A DNA stretch of 64,000 bases from Paragonimus westermani (GCA_008508345.1 QNGE01000874.1:150210-214209), one strand, 5' to 3'; shown: positions 1 through 13,875, numbered from the stretch's first letter. The notes: a model not told the origin generated them from the sequence alone. Made by a program: numbers and translations.

Positions 1-394
1 ACAGCTTCAATACTTTGATGTACTGTTTCCCTTACCCCTTCATTTACTGAAACATTAGCTAGCATACGTAAGTCAAGAGAAGGGAACCACGCTATATGAT
101 AACACTGTGCAAATGCTGATTCATTTTCTATGTGAACAGAAATGGAGCTATTAGAGGAACTGGATTCACGTGAGTCCCGTGGTAATTGCTTAATTTTTTC
201 TCAGAACGTCCACTCGTAAAAATGTGTTTAATCCAACTATACTTTTGTGTAGCATTTTGTTTTACTGGACTTGTAACTGTTGAACAAACGAGATACTGCA
301 AGTGGATCTTGACATGTTTTGTGTGAAATCACTTCTGCGCAGTTTGTTTGGCAAACACAGTTAGCGTTCTCTGTTTACGGCGAGAAATATTCAG
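1..394. other. Non-coding stretch, possibly intron
   Basis: No sustained open frame is seen on either strand. At 140-169 a 30-base block lies between a good acceptor (ends in AACAG) and a GTGAGT donor and could be a micro-exon. Its phase (1 to 1) does not connect to the phase-0 start of the candidate exon at 395, so I do not call it. Confidence 0.4.
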
Positions 395-513
395 GGCAGC
401 CTAACCATACGTCCTAGACACCTTTACTTTCAAGTACCTGGTATAATTTTCGTAGCTTGTGAAAATGCTGTGTTAGGTGGAAGCATTCAGAACACCACGG
501 AAAGTAGTGTTCA
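395..513 (+). CDS. Candidate internal exon A of the unrecognised multi-exon gene
   Basis: A 39-codon open frame begins after an ATTCAG acceptor (a second AG is 5 bases further on) and ends at a GTAATT donor, so it would enter in phase 0 and leave in phase 2. The peptide is protein-like and has one NTT sequon near its end and one cysteine. Its phase-2 exit matches the phase-2 entry of the next candidate exon at 4738. The frame closes with TAA immediately after the donor. The acceptor has a poor pyrimidine tract, so the start is uncertain. The family is not recognised. The call rests on splice-site shape, composition and phase only. Confidence 0.25.
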
Positions 514-3500
514 GTAATTTTGAAATGGCGCCAATAACTCACGTTGGAGTTATTATTCTAAAAGTTACCCACGTTTCGTTTTACAAGTTACCTGGTTACG
601 CTCGTTCGTGGTAGTAATCTGGTAAGAACGATAGTTGTTTGCAATACGGTAGCTTTTCATCCCATTTATTCAAATAAAATCAGCTTCATTTCTGTATCCT
701 TTGCTTGTTGCCGCACACTTGACGGAATGAGTAACAGTGATTCAGGAGACCACGAGGTTTGTTTCAAAAACGTTTTCAGAGTAATGGGTTTAGTTACACA
801 ATAGAGCAAGTAAAAATCAAGAAGCTACGTCGGCATTTTTCTCAGCAGAGCTTAACGGGGTTGGGCTTCTATTCGGCTGGAAACAAAAATCTACAACGCG
901 AAAGATAGTAAACAGTCTCAAGCCCCGGAAAACGATAGAATTGCTGTTAAACTGATGAGACAATAAGCGAGTCTGAACAACTCAAGCACTGCCACTATTC
1001 TCGTCGATTTGAAGAAGGCAAACAACTCATCTTTCTTTTTTCTGAGAAGTCATTCCACTATCAACTTCCAATATGATGTTGCTAGGCTGTAGAGATGTAA
1101 AAACTTTTCAAAAATGTCAAGTGAACACTAGCCGTTTACACGGTCGTTTTACAACGACAAATAAATGCTCTATCCCAATTAACTTCTTCATGATCCTTCA
1201 TATATAGATCAACATTTGGACGGAAGCCCCGTCAGGTCTCCGTGGTGGTTCCGTTTTCCCAATCAGTCAGAAGAAATTGCGGGTTGGTGAAATTGTATGT
1301 CCTATTTGTATGCAACTGGGGCTTTTCTGTTCAATTCCTACTCCTATCATGGATAAGTGAATTCAGCTCATACAACGTTTGTTTCTGTGCATAGTTACTT
1401 TGAAAATAAAACACACGATGTTAATCACGCTTATAACAATGAGTAAAGCAATAAGAGTGAATATTGTAAATAACGTACAGTTCTCGTGAACATAAACATA
1501 CCTTGCTCCTACCATGTGTGCAGCTTGTCGAAGCAAACAACAGAGCCACAGAGTAGACTCGTGTGGATCAGAGTATCAGAGGGCTCTTAATTAAGAGCAC
1601 TTAGCTATTCTGGACCTAATTGAAAGTGACTGTGCATTTGGGAATAAGGTGGCAGCTTTACTAAACAAAACAGTAACCACCGTAAACCCTTTAACTCCGT
1701 CTATAGGACTAATGGAAACTTTGTACAGAATAGTTTACAAACCTGTCATTATTAACAATTTCTGTTAAAAATGGAGAATTACTGCATGCCATGTAATCGA
1801 GAGTACGCCGAAAGCAACAGTTCATGTATGCAATTAGCGTCGCGATGTGTAAACGTCGGAATAAAAATGGACATTAACAGTGTAAATTCCGGGTTGAAAC
1901 TGAATGGTGTACAACGGCAGACGGAACACTGTGTTGGTCAAACACGGTGATCCTCGACAGTGAAAAATTTGTCAAACGTTTGCATATAACTCAACGTTTT
2001 CCTCACCTGACTTGCACAATGATTGCGGGAAACTGAATACGTTCTTTGTCACCTAAATTATCGTCAACGAATTACGTAAAGAAGCAACTCTTGGTTTACT
2101 TTTCTACTCTGCATATAAATTCATTCTTCATGGCCAAGTTGAGTCACCTCAGACAAGCACTTGGGATGCGAAGACTAGTTTGATCGAAGTTTGAATCACA
2201 GAAGACAAAATAACATCAACGTTTATTGTGTTTATCTTTTGACCTTACAAAAAGTGTGTTCATATCCATCATCTCATCACTTACAGACCGTCAACTTGTA
2301 AAATGCTGAAGCTCTGAATCTTTTGATGGGTGTATTATCTTTTCTTTGATAGTCGTCTACAGTCGAGTTGCTTTCCGTAAAACGAGCAGCGGTATTCCGT
2401 TGTATGTACCTGTGGGATCTATTACTGAACAAACAAATCTAATCACACAGTATGATGTTGAGCTTCTGGTAAGTCCACTCATTCTAATAACGTAATATTG
2501 TCAAACCAAATGGTACAATCCTCTCAAGGTTTCTGTTTAAAAATCTTCAAATTTGACTCACCAATATGTGCGTCTAATAGTATAGTACTTCACTGATATT
2601 ACTAACCCAAATATCGCTTTAAGTAGTTTGAGAAGAGTCTTTGATGCAGCCGAGGTCTCTGAGAGCTTAATGTATGCCAAAACAGGTCCCTTAGTTTTAG
2701 CTTTAGAATGTACACTGATCGGAGAACTGAATAAGGCTTGTTGCGGCAGTCCCTGCACAGTGACGACCATGGTATTCCTCCTCAAGCGTCAATAGGCGAT
2801 CTGATTTGTGTAGTGCAAAACATTTGATTGTACCATATCACAATACGTACAGAGGGTGTTCAGAATAACGTGGAAACATATCTCACTCCTCCGCTGTATA
2901 GAACAGGCATATAAGATATGTCCGTCATCTTGCTTCCTTCTATTCAATTACACAATATAAAGTGAACCTCGGGTGGTCACTTCAAGTATTTACAGGCGGT
3001 CAGTCTACATGGTAAGGCGCATGGCCCAATCCATCTCTATTTCCTATGGTAGCTTTCCGAGCGCTCAGAACAACTGGTGCAATTTTCTAAGCTTCCTCTT
3101 AGTACAACGGTAAGACGTGAAAACGGGCGTGGACTGTGTGGTGTTTGTCTTGGAGGAAGTTTAGATTACAGTTTACTTACATTTGCTTTCTTAAGTTTAT
3201 GGACCAGTACTTCCGAGCGTTGTTCGATAAACTCTCATAGACCCAACCATCTGTCTGTGTGGTTGTGGAGATTTTTAACATCATACTCCTTGATATTTTG
3301 CCCAAATAAATAGTGTTCGCTACGATCAAGGGTCGTTACCAACTATGGGTCACAGGTATTAACAAATGAGATTCTCATTCACACGACCCAAATCAGATCA
3401 GACTAACAATCGATCATTATCATTGACCGTGAAGATTACTACGTCTGCAGAAGATCAACGAAAGTGGCTGTCTTGACCGTGGACCACTAATCGCTCAGTG

Positions 3501-4737
3501 TATGTTGACTGGAGGTTCACTGGACGTTTGCCGTAACTATGCAAAACACCTATGCTCGCGAATTGTTACGAGAAAGCTTGAGTAAAGAGACTGATAAAGT
3601 ACACATTTACCTCTCTGGTGCCATAAAAACAACGAAGAAAATCACTGTGGTATGTAACAAGAAACTCAGACATGTTTAAATGAAGTGTAGACTGCAAAGT
3701 GGATGTTATTGAAAATTATCGGGTTGTTAACGTTTGGGCTTGTTATAATCCAGATGGGTAACGTCTTTTTTTAATAAATACAGCGTCTGGACTTTAAACA
3801 TCATGACGCGTAAAACTTTGACTTCAACGCGTACAGCGAGACTGTAGGGCAACCTTAGACCAGTGTTGTAAATGGTGGGTAGAATTCCTTATGCGTTCAA
3901 CAACAATAACCCGAAAGTCATCACAGAAGCTCTCAATTCAATTTGAAAGTTATGACCTCCACAACTGAGACCGTGGTAATAATGTTGAGGTGCGGCTTGT
4001 CGGTTGATTTACGGTCGTTACTAGTGCGCGCAAATTGGTTTGATATACCTTGTTGGCAAACTGTGTACAATCAGGAACCATATGCTCTGTCAGAGTGCGC
4101 CTTCGGCTCGTAGTCGAATCGAAAATGTATCCGTACGAGGAAGACTAAATATTTGGACGCACAAAAGTCAGTATTACTCAGAATACCAACAAACAAACAT
4201 AATGATGGATTTATTTCAATGAGAATTCAGTGGAAAGCTATACACCGAAAATATTGATTTGTATTGTCATAAATAAAAAAAATCATCTTTGCTTACTCAA
4301 AACCATGATTCCTCGAATTTAAGCGAACGGACGATCTATCTGATGTTCGAACTAATAAGGTAGGAAACGAAGAAAGCTATTCAAAAGGGTGTAAAATATT
4401 GAGTTGTAAGACAGTGTGTCGTAAGAATCAAACAAACTGCCTGGATGATGATTTTTAACGAATATTTTTTCGTTGAAATGAATAAAAGGAAACTATCAGT
4501 GTTCTAAATTTTTCTGGATGGCGCTGCGTGCAGTCTGTGCCGAACTTTGAAAAATCGGCGCGATAAAACTGAAAGACAGGCTGTTACCTGTTACTTTCAA
4601 TGGGTATCATCTAAGGCAAGCAAACGAAGCATTTCTGTATTTACATCAGAGTTTCATTGAAGGATAGATTGTTGGACGACGTGTGTTTTGATCGATCTGG
4701 TTATGTGCTAACTTCGTGGCTTTGTTTTTGAAGGCAG
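514..4737. other. Probable intron, nothing else identified
   Basis: About 4.2 kb of AT-rich sequence between candidate exons A and B. Short open blocks occur, for example 846-907 between CTCAG and GTAAAC, but they are of chance length and do not fit the phase of the flanking exons. No transposon protein or tandem array was recognised. Confidence 0.4.
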
Positions 4738-4822
4738 CATCCAAAGTTGTAATGTCGTCGAGGTGCAAAGTAACTATGACACAGTCGCTATTCCAAAAGC
4801 GCCTGCCGATTGTGCACAAAAG
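4738..4822 (+). CDS. Candidate internal exon B of the unrecognised multi-exon gene
   Basis: The 85-base block follows a T-rich acceptor (TTTGTTTTTGAAGGCAG) and ends in AAAAG before a GTGGAC donor. It reads one completing base plus 28 codons, entering in phase 2 and leaving in phase 0. The peptide (starting IQSCNVVEVQ) has two cysteines and balanced composition. Entry phase agrees with exon A and exit phase agrees with exon C at 5968. An ATG-initiated 61-codon frame overlaps it in another register (4716-4901) but has a basic, low-complexity look and is probably accidental. The donor is weak, so the 3' edge is uncertain. Confidence 0.3.
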
Positions 4823-5967
4823 GTGGACATTTAGAATTGTGAAACTTTCACGAGGGTTAGTACAACGTGTGGTAGAAGAGAAAATTCATCAGATGTGTTG
4901 AATGTGTTAACGAAATCACAGTTCACCTAATGTGACTTTTCAACACTTAACAGGAAAGACTGAAAGAAGACTGTCCAGCCGGAGCGGAATCATGCATCAA
5001 ACGTACAGGCGGTATGGGCGGTAGATGTACCAGTTGAACCCAGTTAACTCCCTAATGTCAGTTGATGCAAGTGAGAGTAATCTAAGCAGTTTTGGAGTGG
5101 CATTCCCACTTGAGTTGAATTTAGAGCCGAATAAAGTTCACTGCATTGTTTAGAGAAACTCCCCATTGAGAGAGAACATCACAGATTCAAAAACGGTTCA
5201 AGCAGTGAACATCAAACCGGCGAAATGTGTCAGATATTGCGGAGTAAAACCACCAAAACCATGCTTGTCTAAGCAGAAGTGGGTGGGAATAGCTGTGATG
5301 GACGGAGATGGTCTCAATTTCTAAGGTTATATATATGTATTCTGCTATAAATAATAATTCCATCCATAGACTTGTAAATATTGAGATTTGCCAAATGGAA
5401 GTTGTCGTCGTGCCGTGCATCGAAAATTTTAACAAAGTTGCAGGTTCCAAACCTACATCTCAGCAGCTGACCCCGAAATGTAAGATTGGCCGTTTTTAAA
5501 AGTGATGCATCTTTTTGCGTCAAAGATGAGGCGAATTTGAGCTGTATAACACTCAGTTCGAATCAGACTGTTTTCTAAATGTCCGAGTTGGTGCATTACT
5601 GGTAGACTGAACAAAGTGACACAGTATGCTACAAAACTAAAGTAGTTCTGCAATCTTTATCCGTCCCAAACAATAGTGCATATTCACGGTTACAACAATA
5701 TTTGGAGCTGCTAGAGACAAACCCAACAATGTTTACAGCAAAAGGGAGAGAGTTAGTGTGGAACAGGTATCAAACTGTTCCAATCAATAAATGTTGAACT
5801 GTTATTGACGCTAACAAAGAAAGACGTGTTATTTGTCATGCTGTTCATCAGGATGTCAGTTATTGTTACATATGCACGTTATCATAGTCCCAGTTCTTAC
5901 ACTGACCATAATGCAAGTCTCCAGATGCCCGTGCAGTTTCGCCTCTATCTGTCTCTCTTTATCACAG

Positions 5968-6301
5968 TTAAACAGTCTGCTTGTCAGCATTGGACTACTT
6001 AAACCCCAAGCCAACCCTCATGTTGAACAATTCCACGAGAATTCGACTCACCTGATCGCGTTTGTGAGCATCTACGTTGAAATGTCGCAGTTAGCAGCGA
6101 TTCTCACCAATACAGTTGCCAACTGGTTAGACCACCTGAATATTTTAATTTCGAACAAGGAAAGAAACTCCGCACACGCCCNGCAGTTAGCAGCGATTCT
6201 CACCAATACAGTTGCCAACTGGTTAGACCACCTGAATATTTTAATTTCGAACAAGGAAAGAAACTCCGCACACGCCCGTCAACTGAAGACCGAAATTGTT
6301 T
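5968..6301 (+). CDS. Candidate internal exon C, interrupted by an assembly duplication
   Basis: The open frame runs from an acceptor in a pyrimidine-rich tract (TCTCTCTTTATCACAG) to a GTGAGT donor. It is the upstream part of the longest open frame of the first 10 kb (5833-6330). The peptide looks helical, with an NST sequon and a WLDHLNILI stretch. Inside it, bases 6087-6181 and 6183-6277 are identical copies separated by one N. The duplicated unit plus N is 96 bases, so the frame survives and 32 codons appear twice. The real exon is probably about 238 bases. It enters in phase 0, as exon B requires, and leaves in phase 1. No exon with a matching phase-1 entry was found before 7079, so one may be missing. 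Function is not recognised. Confidence 0.42.
6087..6277. repeat. Exact 95-bp direct duplication around a single N
   Basis: Bases 6087-6181 and 6183-6277 are identical as read, with an N at 6182 as the only spacer. Perfect identity on both sides of one N is what an unmerged contig overlap looks like, so this is more likely an assembly feature than a biological tandem repeat. Confidence 0.9.
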
Positions 6302-7078
6302 GTGAGTTACGGCACTGTAGTCAAGAATGAGTGCATTTCAATACTTCGTGATTCACAGCACCAGAATGCACATCCTTTTTCCACATACTTTGCAAAGTAA
6401 ACAGTTGTAATTAGGCTAAAGTAAACAGAATCTGTGACTCAGTCTCACAGAAAATACGTTGGTTTCTTTACTAATTTTGAAAAATTACATTTTTCTGAAG
6501 CTTTTTGTTTGATTAGAAGAGCCCCAGCTGTAGGTTTTAATTTGAAGTGGAAACGTACATGTGCTTCGGAGTAATAACGTGAACAATGAGTTGATAAGGA
6601 ACGCTTAGGTTAGTCGGTAAAGCACACGCATTTCAGTTTTGAGCATTTTGGGGAAAATTATATCCACGTCGCTGAATTTTACACCATATTCATTTGAACC
6701 CAAGTGAGGTAGTGGTGCATTCAAAGTGAATCATCAAAACGACCGTACATAACCATAAATTAATATCGTAGGCAAAACTTAGTGCATAGCAACGATCTCT
6801 GTCGTAGTTATCTAACGTCATACAGTTAATCAGCTTTGATATATAAGCCTTTTGTCGCATATAACTTATTCGGTTTTACAAAACAGGTTTTCAATTCGCA
6901 TTTATTATGATGAAACTGCTGGGAAGGAGAACGCGAATGCATATGATCAGTATATTTCATGTCTGACGAAATAATTGAGCGGTACCGTTTGAAAACTATG
7001 GGATGAAGACTACAAATTCTGTGCACTGTCTAAGGTGTGAGGTAGCCTTGTCGGCGTTATGAAAAGTTTTTTGTCCAG

Positions 7079-7239
7079 ATAATTAAGTGGATTCTTAAAT
7101 ACTGTATGGAGAGCTTATATTCGACTGTCAGAGTAGACATGCAGCTATTTTTGCCCTATTCATCCGCATCTGATGCGAGAAAACTAAATATTGATTTCAT
7201 ATCTTCTGAACTAACACTGTGGATGAATGAGTTCCTTCT
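7079..7239 (+). CDS. Candidate exon D, placement in gene model unresolved
   Basis: A T-rich acceptor (AGTTTTTTGTCCAG) is followed by 54 open codons up to a TAG at 7241-7243. The peptide is protein-like (begins IIKWILKYCMESLY and ends TLWMNEFLL). The only convenient donor is a weak GTAGCA at 7240, giving a phase-2 exit that does not fit the phase-0 entry of exon F. Either another donor is used, an exon is missing, or the block is a chance open frame or an alternative terminal exon ending at the TAG. It has the same strand as the rest of the gene. Confidence 0.25.
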
Positions 7240-7687
7240 GTAGCATGAGCAATGTAACTCCAGCAACTGAAGCAGTTTGGACTACTGGTAGTAATTTTTT
7301 GTAAGCAACTCACGGTGTTTCTAATTTCAAACCTCTAAGTTTTTCTCTTAATGGCTCTTAGTTACTACCACTGCGCATAAAATGCTTGGTCTTCCAAAAA
7401 TTAAAAGTCTTCCTATGAAACGTTGATAATTATAGATGTATTAGTTCCGCCACAGCCTGAACACTTGAGTGAGTCCATCAGTTAAAAATTAGTTTGTTCA
7501 CCTTAGACAAGTTGCTTTTTTCTACGTAATGGTCATTATGGTTTTGGCTGTAGAAAATTGCCGAGTTCATGGTATATTGACTTGGAACAACACACACGGC
7601 TTCAGAACAACTATTAACTTTGACAAAGTAAAGCACTTACACTGTGACAAATTAGACAACGATTAATATGACTTATTCAGCTGGTAG

Positions 7688-7861
7688 GAAAATGATGATC
7701 TGACATTATCACAATTTGGACCGCCATCTTTGAAACCTCCGTATAATGGACAATATTTATCAAAAATGACGCAGTACTCTGTTATCCAACAGGATAGAAT
7801 ACGTACATTGCGAGACGATGCAACCTCATTTTTGCCTACCGATCACGTGACTGAGAAAACA
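7688..7861 (+). CDS. Candidate internal exon F of the unrecognised multi-exon gene
   Basis: The frame opens directly after an in-frame TAG that forms the acceptor AG and stays open for 65 codons to a TGA at 7883-7885. A GTCAGT donor after 7861 gives a 174-base exon, phase 0 to 0, coding 58 residues with a polar, charged middle (QQDRIRTLRDDAT). The exit phase fits exon G at 13876. No domain is recognised. The open length alone is not decisive in AT-rich DNA; the support is the exact opening at the acceptor, the donor and the phase match. Confidence 0.35.
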
Positions 7862-10800
7862 GTCAGTTTTGTGTGGTCAGCGTGAGAACAAAAAAACACT
7901 ACGCTGCACTGTTTGGTTCTCAACACATGAAGTCTTGGGTGATAGACATTTTCCACTTAGGGGAGAAAGCACAGATTATAACAGAAAACCTGACAATATC
8001 TTCTGGTTGAAACTGTTCAGTGTTATTTCCATGGTGTCAATGAGTTATAACATGTTGAACATACTAAATTATATGCTCAAGAGAAAAGCCTGAAATTCGC
8101 ATTCCAGGATTACTAGTTTCTGGGTTTCGTTCAGAAAGTTAACTAGCCAGCATTTGTCCTACCGTCGCTTTCATTAGCCAGTTCGTTTCCGCTCTATCGA
8201 CCAGCTTGTTGTGGCAATTGGAACGAGTTTGTGCCACAGAAACAAGAGAAGAGTTGTGTTGATTTTCTAATCGTTGCTGAAAACGCCATTTTTAGAAAAA
8301 CGATATACGAAATTTGCCAACGGGATAAATAAAGTTCAGTGCAAGTTAAATTCTGACATACGTTATTAGATGAGTGGCGATTGTTCAGGCCAGTGGAATA
8401 ATGTCTACATATTAAATGTGTGATCCATGTGCTGGTCATTCACCGCATGATCAGATGTTTTCGGACGACCATTCGTTGGAAAAGGTTTAATCTGTAATAC
8501 ATCCGTCTAGACAAAAGCGAACATTTTAATTCTTGCTACTATTATGCAACCGCAGTTTTAACCAGTAGCCTGAAATAAATGTTTTCATACTATAATTTGC
8601 GACTGGTAGAGTCAGTTACAAAAGCTGTCAGATTAAAAGCCCGTCAGGAACTGTTGAGGTAATTGTTCACTACATCTCTAGTTGAATTGTGCGAGCATGG
8701 AGAAGACCAACCGAATTAACAGTCTCGTGAAAAAACGCGCCCCATATACTTGGAAATGCTAATGAATCCGAATGTAACTGGGTGTTATCAAACATCCATT
8801 GTGATCATTGATGGTCGTCGTGACGCCTCATCCCCAAGCACTAGCTTCTTCAGAACAGACTTTGCAATTTTCAATCAACGGATGACAACAGTCCGTGTAT
8901 TTCTTTTAAAGTAGACAACCACGTTTTTGGCGTATAAGTGCGCGAATATTGTTTCCATGAATTCTTGTTCAGTCTGGATAGATGTCATGAAAATGATAAA
9001 GGAAAGCGACGAAATTAACACAATGGATTTTCAGCGTAGTTTCGAGTGTTGAGTATATAATAAGTTGCGAATCATACGATATCTAGTTTGTGGTCATTCA
9101 TGAATAATCTGTTGAACAGTGGGTTCAAGTGACCATTAGGGACAATCTGGTCAGTCCACGACATGTTTTCACTCCTGTCAATTGCATTTTACTGTTAGGT
9201 TTTTTGTCCCGATTATGTTTGCCACACAACATCCCTGTACTGCTTCAACCATTTGTCTGATCACTTTAACAATACAAACCAGGAGCTATCTAACCACTTT
9301 ATCATACCTGGGCAAACTTGCGTCAAACGTGAATGTTTTACACAATCAAAACTGTTTGACTGTTCAGAATTACTTCAAAAATGTGAACTGCTATATCATA
9401 TTAAGAGTTTCTGCTCACTTCAGTTAAACATTCATCATTGATGGAAGTCAGACCTTAACCTCGTAGACTTTCGCAATCCGTGTCTACTTCTTACTCTAAG
9501 CTCAAAGCACTATATACCATACACATACTGTGTACATCTTAGTTGTCATGATCTGTTTACACTTTCTGTGTCGGATAAGTTGCGAAATCCGCATATTGTC
9601 CGCCATGAATAGGAAACAGCCATTAACATGAGTATATTGGGAGAGAAACGACACTTCGTTCCTCTCCAATAGTTTCCCAATATTTGGTAGTTCCTGCAGT
9701 TTGTAGCTAACTTTATGGTAAATTGCCGGCTTTTTGACATTGGAGAGGTCAAACGCAACATTTCCTGTAACCATACACCAAGAGTAAAGATAAGGTGATT
9801 TGATAAATACTTTGCAAAACTCCTCCGAACTTCGGGAAAGTTTCCAATTTCTGCCTCAAACCGACGGCAACCGTATTTCCAGATAATTGTACAAAACGGC
9901 TCAATGGACGTCTTGGAATAGGTTTCTGTGTTCTAGAAATGTTAATTTTGTGATACAACTCACAGTTAATCGTAATTTTAAAACATCTTGTATTAACTAG
10001 CATTCAATTCTTCTCTCCCCACTTCGTATACAACAGTGGATCACGCAGTTTGCCTTGGTTTATGCATAAGGTTTATGCACCAAACAAACACTCATTAAAA
10101 TGCCCACTTGTTTATTGATCATATTCATTCCTCAACCTAACTTGTCTTTTGTTGAGCTGACATAAATCAACCCAATACAAGCGATTCCTTCTTCAGTAAT
10201 AACACGAACTAAGTGTGCTTCAGCTTGTGACTAATACTCTGCGCGGGTGACAATACTTGGGTAGTTGGAGTAATATCGATTATGCTAAATCAATCGGAGT
10301 ATCAAAAATAGAACAGGTATGTTTCCGGTGAGGCATACCAGAAAACGTCTTCGATGAAATCGGAAGATTTTTCTTAAGAATTGGTTAACGAGAAATCACC
10401 CAATTAGTCTTATTTTCACCCTCCATACGATATGCCTTAATCAACGGAATATATAATGATACACACATTGAACGTAACCCACAACTGTTCATCTAAGCCC
10501 CTTTCGGGAAAGGGCGTAAGATTCGAAGCCTGTTTTTGTTAGAATTCATCAGTACTGCACACACCTACCAATACCTTGACTAGAAAGTTTATCACGCTTT
10601 CTTCAGATAATAGTGTTGACAACTGCGTCATATTAGGCACGATTAGATCGTTGTACGTGGACGCTCAATCACACTCACTTGTGAGTAATGCTTGGGTTCC
10701 AAAGTGAATGTTTCCTGGTTATACTGGTTCTTAACAGGTGTTGCTTCTTCGTATACCTGTTGAGCATGCATGCTCCCGGGGACTTTGACTGGTTTTCCTT

Positions 10801-13800
10801 GAGACAGTAAGTTGACCTTCTCAGCAAATGTGTCCTGTTTAGTGAAAGTGGCAGTTCTCTTACATCGGACTCGTTGGATAACGTATTTTTCTTCTTACGA
10901 GAAGATTTGTGCCGGCAATTGACTTAGTTAACTGAACCTTGCTCTCCAGTAAACCGAAACAATGGATGCAAAACTGTTTTCACCCAGCTGAACCAGTTCA
11001 TTCACAATCATAACTTTAAGTGCATCCAGGATTATTTATGAATATCCATCAGTAGGCTTCCTAAGAGACATATCACGTCCATCTTCAAATTTTAATGGCG
11101 TACCTTGACATCCCATTACCAAATATCGACAGAATGTGATGAGGTTCTAAATTTTGTCCATCCTGAATAAGGTGCGTTAGTAATTATGAGAATTTGGAGT
11201 TTTTATCAGTTGAAAGTCGAACTAGTAGCAATGTTTCGATGTTTCAGCACAATAATTAACAAAACACCAAACAATTAACCCTGAAGGAGTATCTATCGAT
11301 GCCTGTCGTATTTCTGTAAAGTTACTGATAGTCAGAATCGAATGTTATTCGGCCTTCAAACAACTATGGACAGCATATTCTGACGGTTTGTGTAGTTAAC
11401 TGGTTTCAGCTAGCTGCATTTGAAGGACGAATTTTGATTTAGTTCCCATTCATTCAGCGATGCAATTCTTGTCATACCTGAGGAAGAAACAGTCTTGTTC
11501 GGTTGATCACCTGCTTGCTATCTGAGACAGTTTCCTGCAACCATGACCTGCCTAAAACACAACATGTTGGGCTTATTTGTTTAAACGTGCTGCCACAGGG
11601 GCAGGATTGTGATCATTTCAGGCAATTTTATATATTCAAACAGGTCCTGAACAGTAAGAATTGCCACAAGTATTTGTTTATGACGCTCAGTACCTAAACT
11701 CTGGTAATCTCGCTAGATTTTATGTAGTTTTCTGTAAAAGGGTGATTGTTATGCATAACAGGCATTAGACTCAACGGGTTACCAGCCTGCATTAGAAAGT
11801 AGACTACCAATGTTGAGAACAAAAACTCGTAATAAGGAATATTCGGTTGTATATATCAGTTTCTCCCACAAATTCAAAGGTATGCTGATTGTCTGGTTCC
11901 CATTCCAATATTCGTGGGACAAAATCTATTATACATGCAAGATTACTCTCAACTTCAGAGCTAAGGATAACAGGAGAACTGCGCGTCCACAGTGAACCAA
12001 TTTCTTGGTCAGAATTTACCAACCAGGATTATTTAAATGAAGTTTCCGAACCTCTACTCCATGAGGTCAGTTTAAAAACCAAAGCGTTTTGTTAATCTTT
12101 CAGTCAACTGTATAATCCAGCGCGTAAAAAACATCCAAACACAATATTTTTCTTAGGTTATGTATGCAAGTTTAGAACTGGTGAAAATTTGAGTAGCACT
12201 TGGTTCGTATTTAATTCCAAAGTAACGCAAAGTTTTTCATCATGCTGACACTGTTGTTTTGGTTTGCCGACACAACCTTGTACGGAAAATTATTAAAAAT
12301 TAGTCAAGCAATTAAAAAAATCCATAGTTCGGTAGTATTGCAATCATTGGGACGTAACAATGAACAGGTTCATATTACACATTTATGAAAATTTCATGAT
12401 TATTGATTGTCACAAGGGAGTTCACTGGGAACACATTCAGAATGGCAATTGACGAAGTGTTTCAAAAAACTAACGAAGGTTAATCAGCAACCGTCAGTCT
12501 GCGAGCAACATGAGGAATCGAAAGATGAACAACTGTGTGGTATTTCTGCAGTAAGCACAAAATGAAGGCTGATTCTGGCAATACACAACGCCTTTGAAGA
12601 ATATAGTTTAAAATTACGGGAACGGAACGTATCTTTGTGCTGTGATTAGCATGTTTTATATGAAGAACCCCGTGCCCTACTGGTGTCATTCACTTGTGAA
12701 CTGGAGTTACTTGATGCTAACATGGCACTTTAGACACAGATAGTCTTAGCTTGATTGATACCCACGTAAAAATGTTTTTCAGTCTGCTTGCAACAAAACT
12801 GGTATTTATCAGTCTGAATAAGGAAGCGCTTAAATTACAAATGACTCGATCTCCCATTTTGAGATGAACACTTCCGGCTGTTTGGAAAACGGGTAATTGA
12901 CAACGAGAACTGAGTTTGCTCCACCACACAGAAGGTGTAAATAGAGCAGTTCATCTAAACATCACTTCCCCAACAGACTAGAATAACGAGTCGAGCCAGC
13001 ACGTCATTCTAATCAAATTTGCACTCACTTAAGCTGTACATGTGTGTACTTCCCGATTGAACCGCTTGAAATCATCGTCCCAGTATTTCGGCCAATACAG
13101 TTCACCACTAAAATAGGCCATCAAAAATCAACTCAGGTAAATGTATCAATGAGAAATGTTTACGAATACGTCCGATATTGTGGTGTTTTATTCATCAAAG
13201 CATGGATGGCATGAAACTACATTCACGAACGAAACGGATTCGCAAAGCAGTGGAAGGTTGTAAGCGACAATCTTTTTAATGAACCTAGTACGTCTTGCTG
13301 GTTCCTAGTTTGGTCGCATCGTTTGTGGACTATGATTTTGCGTTATATAGCTATTTACACCAGTAATCACTTTTATGTTTACAACAGAGTGTTAACCATT
13401 TAAGTAACTTGTCACAAGGTTTATTCTAAGCAATATTATTCAGTTAGACTTCGAATTGAAATGCTCGGAATCCCCGTTTTGTGTCGAATACACGTTTACG
13501 GGACAGTCGTTGTTTGGTGTTCAGATGCGGTGAATGGATTGACGATCGATCTACCAGATAGCTCGTAACGTGTGTTTTATTTTCCAATGAACTGCTTAAA
13601 CTTCACTTAATCGAGATTAAGAGACCAAGCACTGTCAGCGAAATGCTCCAAAAGCAGCGCTTGGGATCGACCAGAACAGAACTAATATGAACTGTTAATT
13701 TAAGTGTACATATTTGGCATTTCAGTTGATTAATTTTTATAAAAAATATCCATAGATACCTTAAACAAACACCACTAAAAACGCCCGGCAGCTCTAATGT

Positions 13801-13875
13801 TCACTACAAAAGCAATGCAACAGAGATGTACACAGTTTCAGAATAATGATACTGATTTATCACCTTGTTTTTCAG
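7862..13875. other. Probable 6.0-kb intron, nothing else identified
   Basis: This AT-rich sequence holds scattered open frames of 60-90 codons on both strands (for example 9502-9774 minus). They have no splice-site support, no recognisable motif and biased composition. I see no transposon protein or array. Confidence 0.4.

Noticed and set aside
140..169. 30-base block between AACAG and GTGAGT
   Set aside because: Possible micro-exon but phase 1 to 1 does not fit the next candidate exon, and it is too short to judge.
6887..6961. Block after AAACAG that could supply a phase-1 to phase-0 exon between 6301 and 7079
   Set aside because: The donor needed (GTCTGA) is poor and the peptide is not convincing.
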